Shown here one piece after another: positions 13,676 to 25,910 of a stretch of DNA of 64,000 nt. The stretch comes from Rhyacichthys aspro. Taxonomy: Eukaryota > Chordata > Actinopteri > Gobiiformes > Rhyacichthyidae. Location of the stretch: positions 18,309,812 to 18,373,811 of the forward strand of contig CM072161.1 of the NCBI GenBank assembly GCA_036850595.1, read 5' to 3'. How positions within the stretch are numbered: the stretch's first letter is position 1; each line of letters starts with the position of its first letter. The notes beneath the pieces were generated by a model. It saw only the letters and a list, made by a program, of their open reading frames with translations, did not search any database and was not told the DNA's origin. Position numbers and translations under genes: made by a program.

Positions 13676-13750
13676 AAAGGTTTTGGTCCCAGTATTGAAC
13701 CTTGTGGAACTCCATTTTAAACATTTTACAAAGGCATTAATGCATAAATA
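13676..13750. repeat. Dispersed repeat, CCAGTATTGAACCTTGTGG family, copy 2
   Basis: Same orientation as copy 1. It contains CAGTATTGAACCTTGTGGAA and ACAAAGGCATTAATGCA. Together with copy 1 it brackets duplication copy B. Confidence 0.8.
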
Positions 13751-14814
13751 TCTAACTTCTTCTCAGTTTAAACAATCTCTTTAATGGTCTTGATGAGAAC
13801 AGATGGGTTGAAGCTGTTTACACAAGACAACATTCCTGAAATATTTGAGAATTGATTGGCCTTTCTTTAATTAAAACGGTTCTTCGCTATTGGGCCGTTC
13901 CTATTGAGATGTTGCCCTCTCTGTCTGTCAAAACACCTCACTCCACATTTCCAGATGAAGTGGGACACAGCTCCACAGAGGATGAATGCACCGCCTCTAG
14001 GCTTTAAAAAAGTATAAGGTCGAGTCTTAAATCCCTCATAGGCTAACATCCCATTGTACCGCAAATCCAGCCCACCTTTAAAAGAGCCCTTTCTGAGCCC
14101 CGCAACAATGTGGCCCCATAAGACCTCCCCAAACAAAGGGGAAAATAGCAGGATCCCGTCTCTCTCTAAGCCCCTCCTTTAGCCTTATCCTTGGTGTGAG
14201 AAGCTCTTAATCAGGGGCCAAACAATGGGGCCCCGGATCCCTGCTTTGGGACTGAGGCCTGATCTAATAAGCGGCCCAGGACTAGGGGGGATTACTGCGG
14301 GGATCGGGCCTGGAGAGGGGCTTCGAGAGGGGGGTAGAAGAGTGGAAAAGAGATGGGTGTCAAAGGAAAGAGGTGGGACAAGAGCGGAAGGAGAAATGAT
14401 AAGTGTAATTAGATTTTGATAATGTTTTGGTGCAAACATGTTACGCTGAAGGTGATAGTGGCTGAAATGGGACGAGAAACTGGGCTGAAATTTGTTGAAA
14501 GAAGCTGAATTAAAGCTAAAAAAATAAAATGGCAACTCTAAATATGTTCTGATTTATAATGTATGAGGTAAAAACAGCGACGGGCCTGTCTAGTTGTGTT
14601 TTGTTTCCCTTAAAAAGTGCACTGTACTATATCGTACGACTTTGGCAAAGCTTTGGCCCCTGGTCCCAAGTGAGTGGTCCACTTTACAAAAGGTGGAGCT
14701 AAACACTACAGACGGTTGTATCGATGATTATTATCCTTACTTGAGTGAAAAAATAGAAACGTTTTTTTTAAATGAATTATGTATGAAGTCTTGTTCTTGT
14801 GAAAGTCTAAAAGA

Positions 14815-14935
14815 GTGAGTCCCTAAAATGTTGGGAACTGCTACAGCCTCTGAATTTAAAGAAGATAGAAAGATGAGAATAAAGTAGAAACACTCTTCTT
14901 CTTCTTCTTCTTCTTCTTCTTCTTCTTCTGAACCA
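14815..14935. mobile_element. Fragment of nonautonomous repeat family (AGAAAGATGGGAATAA) with (CTT)12 microsatellite
   Basis: It contains GAGTCCCTAAAATG, CTACAGCCTCTGAATTTAAAG, AGAAAGATGAGAATAAAG and AGAAACACTCTTC. The same order of phrases occurs at 46.34-46.55 kb, 24.4-24.6 kb and, inverted, 50.75-50.95 kb. The terminal CTT run (14894-14929) is an expanded microsatellite that grew out of the element. Confidence 0.75.
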
Positions 14936-15649
14936 AAGTTAACCACAGAGGAGGCTTTAAATGAGAATAAATCAGACTCAACCCAAACGTAAACCAGGTC
15001 TTATCCAGGAACTACAGCAGAGGCACCAGGGCTATGTTCAAAAGGTTTGGGACCTAGTATAGAGCCTTGCGGGACACCATACTTTTGAATGTGTGCATAT
15101 CAATACGTTTTCTGTCATTTGTCCTCTCTCTCAGAGCTCTGTTGGTCCTGCTCAGAGGAACATGCTGCTGAGGAGGAGCTGTTCTTTCTGAGCGTGAAGC
15201 AGGGGGTAAAACGCTTCCTAAAACCCCGACCCCCTCCTCAAAGCAGTGTCCCGACAGAGAGAGGCGGAGCTATTAGCAACAGTCACTATTGCACTTTGAT
15301 GTCTTCATCGTAGGGAGCCTTTCAAACAGGGAAACTACAGGCCACTTGAGAGAATACTACCTTAGTTCTACTAAAACCTGACTTTTTTGAGAATTTATGT
15401 TTGCTTTTAAATATTTTATTTGTTGTTTAGAAGTGTTATTCATATATACGTCATGTGATGTCACTAATTACACTCCTGCAACTGCAAATAAAACACAGCC
15501 TAATTAACCTCGTTGTGGTCTTTGCATGTCTTTATTTGCAATCTTGAAATCTTTTTATGCAAGACAAGATAAAAGAGTAAAAAGGAGTTTGAGTCCAAGG
15601 TGAGATCAAGACCTACTAATCTTGAGATAAGGACTCCTGTGAGACTGAT

Positions 15650-15730
15650 CCACTAAGTTTATTTATATAGAGCCAAATCACAAAGTAGTCTCATCACAAC
15701 AAATACTCTTAAGTTTCTGGACGTAGGTTT
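15650..15730 (-). mobile_element. LINE 3' tail remnant (inverted)
   Basis: The sequence AGTTTATTTATATAGAGCC followed by AAATCACAAAGTAGTC is the reverse complement of the common fish LINE tail that ends in TTGTGATTTGGCGCTATATA. It is short and has no coding part. Confidence 0.6.
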
Positions 15731-18700
15731 CAATGCCTTGTCAAAACCTTTTCTTGAATACGTCCTGGATGACTGTGAACCTCCACAGACATACTCTTTA
15801 GTTAAGTTTGGAGAGAAACGTTATTCATAAACAAAAATATGGCTCAATATTCTTAAACTTCCCTTCCAAGTTCAGAGTTGGCAAAAAATGCAAATGTAAT
15901 TCCTCACCTTTCTACATCCCATGAGCCTCTCTGTGAGCCCTGCAGAGACAGACTGTTGTCTACGAACAATCCCAGTGAAAATAGGTCTGAAGGCTACTGG
16001 GTCTCATTTAGAAAACCGAGGCTACAGCCTGAATTCTCTCTTGTCTCAGCGCGAACATAAGAGTCTGATCTAAACCTGTTACATAAAGACTAGAGTGGGT
16101 CAAATCCAGTCTGAATGAGCCTCAGCTTCAGCAGAAACTGAAAGGTAGTGTTGATTTAATCGAGCCTCAATTAAAAACTACACCAAGGAAGTTAATGGTG
16201 GCACCAAATGTTTTTTAAAGTGCATCAAAGCACATCAAGAGCATCTAATACAGACTTGTCTATTTTACAGTGATAATAATGGCTCAATTTAACTAATAAA
16301 ATGCAGGAAAAAAACTACTTTTAATCTAATTTTGTCATATTTTTCTTCAGAAACAGAAACACTAGGTCTGGATTTGGTGGTAAAGTTGATTAATCTGATA
16401 AAACATTAGAACAACAGTCATAAAAATCTGTGTTTTCCATAACATTTGTGACAAAAGAGTCTGATTGATCAAATGTTAGGCTAAACCTGACCTTAAACCT
16501 GCTCTGGACCAGGTCTGAACCAGGACCAGACTAAGCATCCTTCATGATGAGCCTGTTTCATGGAACAAAATCACAGTAAAATGAGGCAGCGCTGTCAAAC
16601 TAAACCAGGTTTGTAGTAGTAGTCACTTTATAGAATAGAGCTCTGAGGATGAGTTCATGTCAAAACATTAGAAACAATAATACCTACACATGTGCCAAAT
16701 CTCCCTTTAACACAAACAGAAGCCTCATGCTGCAGGAAGGTTTTGGGTGAATCCACATCACTTGGACTTGACCCGTTTCCAAACAGAGCGTTTTATTGCC
16801 GTCGTTTAATGACAGCCTTAACGCAGAGACAAAGCCCGAGCTGCTCTAATGAGATCTTCCACTCAGCTGATTTACTCTTAGAGCGCTAACTTTCACGCCT
16901 AACATTTCAGGCCCAGCACAAACACCCCGCCGCCGCCCCACCAAACCCCAAACAGACCCCCACCCGCTCATTAACACCACCCACTGAACAGGTCAGGGCC
17001 ATTCACAAACATGTCTGTGCTGTCTCTGCTGCGTCTCTCACAACAAACCATCTCATCTCACAAAACGATTAACATCCAAAACCATCCCGAGAGCGGTCTT
17101 TCACATTTGAATAGAGAAAAATGAATTAACAGATTAGTTTGGATATATAATATTATTATTCCTGGGCTTAGTTCAAGGTTAGATCTGATTTAGTCCTGGT
17201 TTGGTTTTGGTGAAAAAAGTCTTAATGTTGAAGTTTAGTTTAACCAGTGAAAAAAGAAGTTTACATTTAAGTTTAGTTCAACCTAAACCTGGCGTTAGTC
17301 CTGGTTTAGCCCAAATTTAGCTCTGATTTAGCTCTTATTTAGTCATAATATATTCTTAATCTATTCCAGGTTTAGTTTAGTCCTAGTTTAATCCAAATTT
17401 CAGCCTGTATTTGGTCCCAGTTTAGCCCCAGTTTTGTCTTGATATAGTCCTTGTTTAAACCTGCTTCAGTCTTGGTTTAGCCCTGATTTAGTCCTAGTTT
17501 AATCCTTGTCTAGTCCTTGGTTCAGTCTTAGTTTAGCTCTAAATGTATCCAGGTTTATTCTTGATATAAAACAGGAAATTTGTAGAATACTTACAACAAG
17601 AACAAGTCATAACCAATCACGAACGAGAACTGCCGTCAGTGGTCATTCATAACTAAAACTGGACTAAAGATAAGACTAAAACAGGACCAAACCCGGGTCT
17701 AACCCAGGACAGTGTTGCTCTTTTGTTGTGTTCAGTGTTAATCATTACTTCAGTGTTTGCGTCACAATGAGACGAGCTCACAGTGGCTTTGTGATGCACT
17801 GAGGACAAAACGCTGCACTGTCCCTAAACACAGAGAACAGAGGGGGGTCTGAAGGGGTCTGAGGGGGGTCCCACATCAGGTCTACAGCAGGTTACACTTC
17901 AGCCTGGACTCTAATGCAGCAGGGTTAAAATTTAATTAGAGACAGCTGGACTTGAATGAAATACAGGTCTGACATGAACAAGAAAAGGAAGATGGATGCT
18001 CTTTGACATAAGTTTTAGTCCTGTCTTAGTCCCAGATCCCAGTTTTAGTCCTGGTCTAGCCCATAATCTAAGTGTATAATGTAATTGTAGTCTTAGTTTA
18101 GCCCTATTTTAGCTCTGATTTAGCCTGAGGATCACACGGATTTAGCGCGACGACGGGCCAGTCATCACGTTCCTCTCTTCTTTTGAGTTTTATGTTATTT
18201 TATTATTCTCTCCTACAGCTCACTCATCTCAGACGTCCACTGGCTGCTCTCTGTTGTTCCAAAGCCCAATACAGGGGATGGTCCATGTTGTTCAGTATAG
18301 CACCTGTAAGACCTGATTTGATGATGGTCTGTTAACTGTAACCAGATCAACATGTCTCTTGGGATATAGTCGTAGACCCACTGCCAACAGCTCCTCATCC
18401 TGAAAACAGACCTTCTCTTTACCTTTGCCCTGGATAGCACCATCGGTTGTTTACATTTACACAAATACAATGCAACATTATGCAGATGTGTATTAACTTT
18501 TGTTGAAGCTTTTACTCGTTAATGGGTCTAATGTCGCCAAATTTGATCTCATGAACCCATCAACACAACCACAATCCTAACATTGATATTGATATTGCAG
18601 CTCAGAGTATGGATATGGAGAATAGAAATGGTGCCCAGGTAATCAAACATTGAGTATATCTCTGAATAAGGGGAAGGTGATGTTTCAAAGGGGGGAGGTC

Positions 18701-20703
18701 TGCCTATAATTGGCCCAAATACGTCCCTGAATGTAACCCTTATTTACTCCTGGTGTATTCTTGGTCTATTCCTAAGTTTTATCCTGAATTAGTTTTGCAA
18801 TCCATGTTTAGTCCTTGTCCCTGCTTTAGTCCTAAATTTTGACAGGTTTACTCTTGGCCTTTTCCTGATTTCATCCCACGTTTGGTTTTTTAATAAAGCC
18901 CTTATTTAATCCGGTTTGTTTAGTAACAGGCTAGCATTTAGATGTGGTTTTCTTGGCCTAATCCCTATTTAGTCCTTGGTTTAGTCTTAGTGCAGCTCTG
19001 GTTTAGTCCTAATTTAATCTTGGTCCTTTATTCTTGGCCTAGGATTGATTGGTGTTTGTTTAGTTCTTTATTAATTAACCAAAAAGTAATATGTTGAAGG
19101 CAAGGATAAAATTATTTCTAGAAAATTAAAGATTCTAGCCTTTGAAATACACTCAGAATAAATATGTGAAGCTTCTCTTTGACCCGAAGCCCTCACTTTG
19201 AACCTCTGTCAGCAGCAGGTTAAACTCTGCCTCTCTCTGCCGTCCCGCCTCAGTCCCATTCAAGCGTCCCTCTCTCTGTGAAGCCCACGTTTTGGTCCCA
19301 GCAGGTCACATCGTCCCCTTCTGTCCCAAAAACAGCCTCCATTTGATCTTTATCGGTTCGGGAGGTCGCCCCAGCCCCCGGCCCCCCGCCTGCTTCACTC
19401 TCACAGCTGTTTACATCGGGACACGTATCAGCGCATGCTACACCCCCGTCCCACAGCAGCCTGAACCCTGCCTGAACCCTGACGTTTTAACGAATCACAC
19501 TCATTTTGTTAATTATTTGTTTGGTCTTTGGTGAAGAGAAGGGTTCGGGACGAGAGCCACGGCTGAAACAACTGCTGCAGATAAAGGGTTTACATTAGCT
19601 TCAGTTGAGTCAGATTACAATGAGAATAATTAACATATCATTGAGATAACCTGAGATTTCTCATTTAGATTTTGTTGTGGAGCTAAATACAATATCGATC
19701 AATCAATATCATTATATTAGACTGATATATTGATAGCCTCTGGCCATTTGCAGATCAAAAGTTTCATCCTAATGGTACCTGAGGATAAGACTTTTTGGAC
19801 GCAAAGAAAAACAACTTTAGCTCACTTTTTGTCAATATTATTAATCATTTCATCATTCTGAGGTGGTTTCAGCAATAAATTGGTGAAAAAAAATTGTTGA
19901 GCTGCAGAGGACAGTGAAGAAATCAGATGTTTTTAGATGAAAATAATGAAGCTGAGGTTTGAAAACTTCATCAGATGTAAAAAATTAAATAATTTGTCCA
20001 TGAAGGTGCATTTTGCTTAAGCGGCCATTTTTTAAAACAAATTTGTTTTTAATGATTAGATTGAAAGTAATTTGTATTTATCAAAACGTCCTTCAAAAGT
20101 TTCCTGGTGATTATGTCTGACTCATAACGAACCTGTTTCATGGAATAGAAATGACAACAAAATGAGGCAGACTCATGAGGTGAGCTTGTTTTCAGGACCA
20201 GCCCTCTGCTTAAGGACTGTGTTTGGACCTGTTTTAGTCCTGCCTGGGTTTGGTCCTTCTTAATCCAGCCTCAAGTTAGTCCTGGGTTCACACAATGTAA
20301 CTTTGATGCCATACACCCACTAAAGGAATAAAGGAGACAAACAATACAGATACAGATAAATATCACAGCTGTAATGTTCATTTTATGTCAAGAAACCACC
20401 AAACTATCAGAATGAATGTCATATTTTAGTTGTGATACTTATTAGGCTCCGTCAGCAACAGTGTGTGAAGCTATATTTTATTTTCTGAAACTGCTTTCCA
20501 TTCACTAACTTTTCCCAATCTGTCCTTTCTCCACATTCCTCGGTCACTAGTGACACATTCAGATGGAAGTCCTGACCAAAACCAGCGCCTGTCACATATT
20601 TATCAGATGGGACGGCGCTGATATAGGGGTCCCTCCCGGAGCCCCAGGTCCTGATGGCTGATATGAGATGCTAATGGTGGGCTGGAGCCTGACAGGGGCT
20701 AAC

Positions 20704-20800
20704 AGACGAGTGGGGGACGGGCCGCGGGGGCACGGGCCCAAGGGGGGACGGGCCCACGGGGGACAGGCCACAGGGGACGGACCGGCGTAACATGAGGGGG
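20704..20800. repeat. G+C-rich imperfect tandem repeat
   Basis: Five or so imperfect copies of a GGGGGACGGGCC / CACGGG unit in about 100 bp. It follows a non-repetitive block (20560-20700). It has the potential to form G-rich structures on the + strand. Confidence 0.75.
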
Positions 20801-20854
20801 AAAGTGACGCGCAGGATTATCTATCGTCCAATAAACAGACTGCAGTGTTTAGCT

Positions 20855-21410
20855 CTAAGTTCCCCAGGACTAAACCAGGTCTACACCAGGACTAAACCAG
20901 GTCTAAACCAGGACTAAACCAGGTGTAACCCAAGACAAGACAAGGACTAACCCAGGTCTAAACTAGGACTTAACCAGGACTTATCCAGGTCTAATCCAGG
21001 TCTAAACCAGGACTTATCCAGGTCTAAACCAGGACTAAACCAGGTCTTAACCAGGACTAAACCAGGTCTAACCCAAAGACTAAACCAGGTGTAACCCAAG
21101 ACAAGACAAGGACTAACCCAGGTCTAAACTAGGGACTTAACCAGGACTTACCCAGGTCTAAACCAGGACTAATCCAGGTCTAAACCAGGACTTATCCAGG
21201 GTGTAACCAGGACTAAACCAGGACTAAACTAGGACCAAACCATGACCAAAAGAAGACTAACCAAGGTCTAAACCAGTACTAACCTAGGTCTAAACCAGAA
21301 CTAAACCAGGTCTAAACCAGTACTAACCTAGGTCTAAACCAGAACTAACCCAGGACTAAACCAGTACTAACCCAGGACTAAACTAGCACTAACCCAGGAC
21401 TAAATGTGTC
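20855..21410. repeat. Dense GGACTAAACCAGG minisatellite
   Basis: About 45 imperfect copies of a roughly 12-bp unit, alternating AGGACTAAACC and AGGTCTAAACC. Larger blocks repeat inside the array: the phrase CCCAAGACAAGACAAGGACT occurs at about 20929 and 21086. It is the longest and cleanest member of a family scattered from about 7.6 to 36 kb. Confidence 0.95.
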
Positions 21411-24354
21411 CTCTCTTGTTTTAAACCCAGATCATGTGACAGAGCTCAGATCCTGACCAGGACCTTTGACTCTGTATTGCCCTAATGTTTTCCTCAGCAC
21501 TTCCTGTTCCTCTTCACAATAAAAGTGCTGTCAAAGGTTACAACAATAATCCTGACAGGTTCCCGAGCTGCAGCAGTAAATCTGACGCTCTCTGGACTTT
21601 ATGAGACTGAACCTGGACCTGGACTTAAACTCAACATGGTTTGTTCTTTCTGTAACACTAGTCATTTTGTATTTTTAGTTCTAGTTTAATCTTGGCTTTT
21701 ACCTAAGTTTTTAATCCTGGTTCAAGTCTTTTTTTTAAACCCTACCTAGCAGTTCTTAGTTCTTATTTCCCAAGTCATAGTTGAGTCCTTGCTTCTTGTC
21801 GTAGTTTAATCCAAGTTTAGACCCAGGGTAAACCTTAGATTTATTCCTGGTGTTGGTTTAGAGTAAATCCTGTTGCTGCAGTGAGATGCTGGGGGTACAT
21901 CTGCTGCAGAAAACATCTAAAATCATGTATTATCAGGCAAATGTAGTGTTTAATTCCACCTTTTCTAAAGTGTAACTCAAAGCTGGACCCACTTGAAACA
22001 CCAGGCTGAGGTGTGTTTTTAGTGTTTTCACATAAAAAAGCAACTGTCTATTATCTAATCATAAAAGAAACTTCCTTTGTGTGAGTTTCTTCTTGAAAAA
22101 TGATTGGTTATTAGGTTTAACATGAGAAAATTGTCATCTTGTGTTGTCTTGAGTGAGATTAGCTTTAGGAGCAAACGTGACGTGAAAGAGTCCTTAAAAT
22201 GTACGGCTGCAGCCTTTTTATTCAAATTAAAAGTTTAGAAAGATGGGAATAATGCAGAAACACTCTTCTTCTACTGTTTACTGCAGCAGAGTGTTATAAA
22301 AGTGGACTCAGGAGCAGTGATATCGATTGTTTATTTGTCCAAACCGGTCAGAGTTAGACTTGTTTCCGGAGTCCGTTCTGCTTCGACAAACACGGCTCTT
22401 ATCAGTTTATGACTTCCACTGGGACAGCAGTATTTGTGCACTTTGACTCCGCTGTAAAAGCTGCAGCAGGACGAGACTCACACGGTGTCGAGCCAAAGGT
22501 CAGGTCTGGAGTCTGAACAGTGAGACACAAAAATAAAGAACGATTATAAAAAGGAGGTATTTTATTTTGAGATTTTGAACAATTGTGTAATAAGCATGGA
22601 GCAAATAAACATGTCTGCAGCAAGTAGACAATCTTTATATTGGTTTATAAGGCCAGTCTTAGGACCAGGACTAAACTAAAACAGGATTAATCCATCACCA
22701 GGACCAAACTGGGAACTTAACAAGGACTAAATGAGGAATGAATTAGGTCTAGACTGGACAAAATGCTGAATTAAAATACAACTAAACCCAGAACATGGAC
22801 AAAACCACTAAACCAGGCCTTTTGCATCACTTACTAAAGACAAAGTAAACCTATTCAGTAAAGAAGGACGTGTGCACATGTTCACAAGTGTGTGTTTACT
22901 TTGGGGCTGCAGCCTGTTGTCGTGTTAATGAACTCCAGGTGGGATTATACTCACCTTTACATCACAATCAGCCACAGCTCCAGCCTCAGTCGCTAAAAAA
23001 AACTTTACATTCTGGGTAATTACAGCAGGTTTAGAGAGGATTAACGTCCCGTCACCGTCTCATCTCGATTTACGGTCCGTCGTAATGAGCCATATTCAAA
23101 TGCACTTTTACAGAAACAAATGTCTATGCAGAAGAGTTACTTTACTCTGTTAGGAAACAAAACTACAAAGACTTATGTCATGATAGGACTTTTAAGTATG
23201 TTATAATCATTTTTATTTTATACATTTTTATTTGGCCCTTTAATTAAGCAGTGTAAACATGTTTCCTCAGTATTTATGTGCTCTAACCCCCTGTACACAA
23301 CGCGACAAGGACATACAAAGAACCTGAACTTCGGCCCAACTCAAAAATTGTGCAAAAATTTGATAAAATTTTTTTGTGTGATTAGTTCTGAACAATTTTT
23401 CAACACTAAACATAACATCACCTGAGCAAAAACAAAAGCATAAGGGAAAACAAATAAACAATAACAAATAAATTACCCCTTGCGTTAAACTTGTGATAAA
23501 CATCATATTCAAACAGAAAATATGCTAAATCTTAATACTTTTTTTCTGAAGACAAAGCTGCTTAATATCAACAGCAGTTTCCGGTTATCGTACGGTTCTC
23601 ACTTTGCATTTATCGTCTCCACTTTATCAAACAGAAGCAGAACTTGAGCATGACGTGACATTAAACAGCGAGTCCCTAAAATGTAAAGAGGAACATGAGT
23701 TTGGTCGACCTAATGACAACATCCTTAATCTTTAGAAACAGCTATGACGGATTTAAAGAGCATTTACTTACAATTTGAAGACCCTTTTGTCTTTAAAAAG
23801 CTGATGTATAAACTCATATCTGACATTGACTGGTGTGTTTAACCCAAAAGAGCTGTTGGTTCTTAAACTAAGACGAAATATAACACTGGGCTCGTGTTGA
23901 GTCTGAGCCTAATGGGATTTACTCACAGCTCTTCTTTTACTGATGTAATTAAAACCGGGGCCATTCACAGTCTTTTCACAAAGGTGTGGAAAACAGCAGC
24001 TTAACGGGACGCCCTCCTTAATGTACTGTTTGCATTAGCCACAATTCACACCAAGAAAATACTGCTTTATTTGCATTGAAGCCCTGGGAAATGTTGGTCA
24101 TTTATGAGGATTTATAACTCCAAGTTAAAGTCAGTAAAATCAGACAGAGCATCTACAATATACATCACAACATTTGTCATAGTTTAAAATGACAACCTGT
24201 TTTTAGGAGCACAACAAATATACAAAAATATGAGACTATGCTGTTAATAAACAAGAAGAGATTACGAAAAATGTATTGAAGGAAATGCACCGTTTTGAAA
24301 AATCAGCTCAATATTTGGTTGTTTATTGAGTGTATTATGGTACACAATAGTATA
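21411..24354. other. Intergenic stretch, no gene recognised
   Basis: No exon is recognised. GGTTTAG-type patches lie at 21655-21860 and, inverted, 22655-22815. Fragments of the AGAAAGATGGGAATAA family are at 22200-22300 and 23600-23700. Otherwise it is AT-rich unique sequence. Confidence 0.5.
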
Positions 24355-24750
24355 GCCTTGTTTCCACTGGAACGGTACAGTTAAGTTTGGGTCGTTTAAA
24401 TGTATTTATCATCTACACGGCATTAAACACAAGCAGAACCTGAGCCTCAAATACTTAGTCCCTAAATTATGGGAAATTTGGTGCAGCTCTATTGATTTAA
24501 TGTTTAGAAAGATGGGAATAAACAGAAACATTTTGTTTGCTGCTGTAGCTCCAGCCTCTCAGGAATTATATTAATTATTAACAATGCATCCAATCTTATA
24601 AAAGTTTGCTTCAGATATATTTTATACAACTTTTTTGGCACTTTGATGACGTGAGTTTTTCTGTAGCAGACGTTTCTTTTCAGGAGCAAGGAGAGTGGTC
24701 CCGTCCCGTACTGACCTGACCCGTACTGTATCCTACAGTGAAAGTGAGGC
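24355..24750. mobile_element. Nonautonomous DNA element with imperfect 15-bp terminal inverted repeats
   Basis: The left end GCCTTGTTTCCACTG and right end CAGTGAAAGTGAGGC are imperfect inverted repeats 396 bp apart. The interior carries phrases found in other copies in the window: TTTATCATCTACAC, AAGCAGAACCTGAGCCTCAA, AGAAAGATGGGAATAA and ACAATGCATCCAA. There is no open frame. I could not define a clear target-site duplication, so the superfamily is open. Confidence 0.65.
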
Positions 24751-25229
24751 TTATGTATATGGTATTTTGTATAGTGGTATTTTACTGATAGTTATTGCAG
24801 ACTCAGAACAAAACTACACTGCATATTGTATGATTTATATCTTCAGGCAAACAATGTAAGATGATTGTAAGATGGGTCAAGAAAAAACATGTAGATATAT
24901 AAATAGAAAATACAAGTTCTGATTCATATGTAGGAGTAAACATGTTCTGTCTTGATTAAGTCTTTGCTTAGACCTAACTTAGCTTAGACTGGTTTAAGCC
25001 TTGGTTTAGTTTGCTGTTTTAGTCAATGCGCTTGCTCTGATTTAATCCCCATTTTAGTCTTTGGTTAAATACAGACACATGATAGTAGTTTTAGTTATTT
25101 TAAAACAAATAACCCTCAAGTCATAATACTACATATAGAAAGTACTGTAGTTGTAAGGTAGTTTAGACCTGGTTTTACTTATTGAACTTTAAAAACACCG
25201 GTCTCCACATTAGACTCTCACAGCGCGGG

Positions 25230-25910
25230 GCTTGAGTCTCTGGAGAAAAAGAGGGGGCTGGTGTTTTTCTGGTCGGGGGTCTCTCTCTCTTTCTGCGTGT
25301 CCCTCCCCCTTTTTCCAGCGCTCCTCTCTTTCTCCCTTCACTTCATTTCAGAGCATTGTTGTCCTCTCAGCGCGTAAAGCAGCAGCAGAAGTGGAGGGGT
25401 GCGTGTGCGTGGATCCGTGCGTGCCAGACCATTCATTCACTCCCTCACTTACTCTCTCACCCCCCCAAACACAAGCCCAACCTTTTCTCTACCGCTGCAC
25501 CAGCTCCGTTTACTCACGCAGACCGTTTTCACAGGAGCACAGTGAGGACGTGCCGCGTAAAGGCGCACAACACGAGAAGCTCAAACATTACGCACGGTTT
25601 TTATCAGCAATTTTGACTTATTCCTGGACTATTCCCTTACTCAGAAAGTGGATATTTCTTCATTTTTTGACTGTTTCAGGTCGTGTTTTCTGGAGGAAAT
25701 ATCCTACTAAGCACGGACTTTGCCCTCGCGGAGTCTTGTCGTTTGTTTTGAATGGATTTATTTTAAATAAAAGAAGAGTTTCTGCATCTCATTCTTTTTT
25801 GGAAGTGGTTTGAAAGCGAAAAGGGACTTGTTTTCTGATTAAGGATACGAGCAGGACAAATGTGGAGTTTAAGACCGAGGCGTGAGGACGCGGAGTAGCC
25901 CCGGAACGAG
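25230..25910 (+). other. fgfr4: Probable noncoding first exon (5' UTR) and core promoter of fgfr4
   Basis: The segment ends in a strong splice donor (AACGAG|GTGAGTG at 25910/25911). It lies 3.1 kb upstream of the acceptor of the exon that carries the start codon, which is the usual FGFR layout with a noncoding exon 1. It is richer in CpG and in pyrimidine runs (about 25283-25345) than the DNA before it. I see no convincing TATA box, so the 5' boundary is a guess. The long open frame that crosses this exon starts at TTG, not ATG, and is not taken as coding. Two short ATG-initiated uORFs occur at 25752-25766 and 25860-25898. Confidence 0.6.

Larger units (their letters stand above)
13760..20850. 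other. Intergenic stretch, no gene recognised
   Basis: No exon is recognised. A C-rich, low-A block lies at 14160-14300. GGTTTAGTCC patches occur at 17160-17560, 18005-18130, 18735-19060 and 20190-20290, with GGACTAAA in the opposite sense at 17640-17710. A phrase CCTGTTTCATGGAA plus AAAATGAGGCAG occurs at 16550 and 20135. A G-rich imperfect repeat (GGACGGGCCCACGGGGGA) is at 20704-20800. Confidence 0.5.

Noticed and set aside
14737..14946. - strand open frame with a glutamate run
   Set aside because: The run is the (CTT)12 microsatellite read in reverse, with no other sign of a gene.
18213..18470. - strand open frame of 85 codons containing WVYDYIPRDMLIWLQLTDHH
   Set aside because: It looks protein-like, but I cannot match it to a family. 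There are no splice sites or neighbours in support; it may be a transposon remnant.
25232..25813. Open frame of 193 codons across the inferred first exon
   Set aside because: It opens at TTG, not ATG, has no recognisable domain, and ends before the splice donor at 25910. Composition of the 5' UTR explains it.
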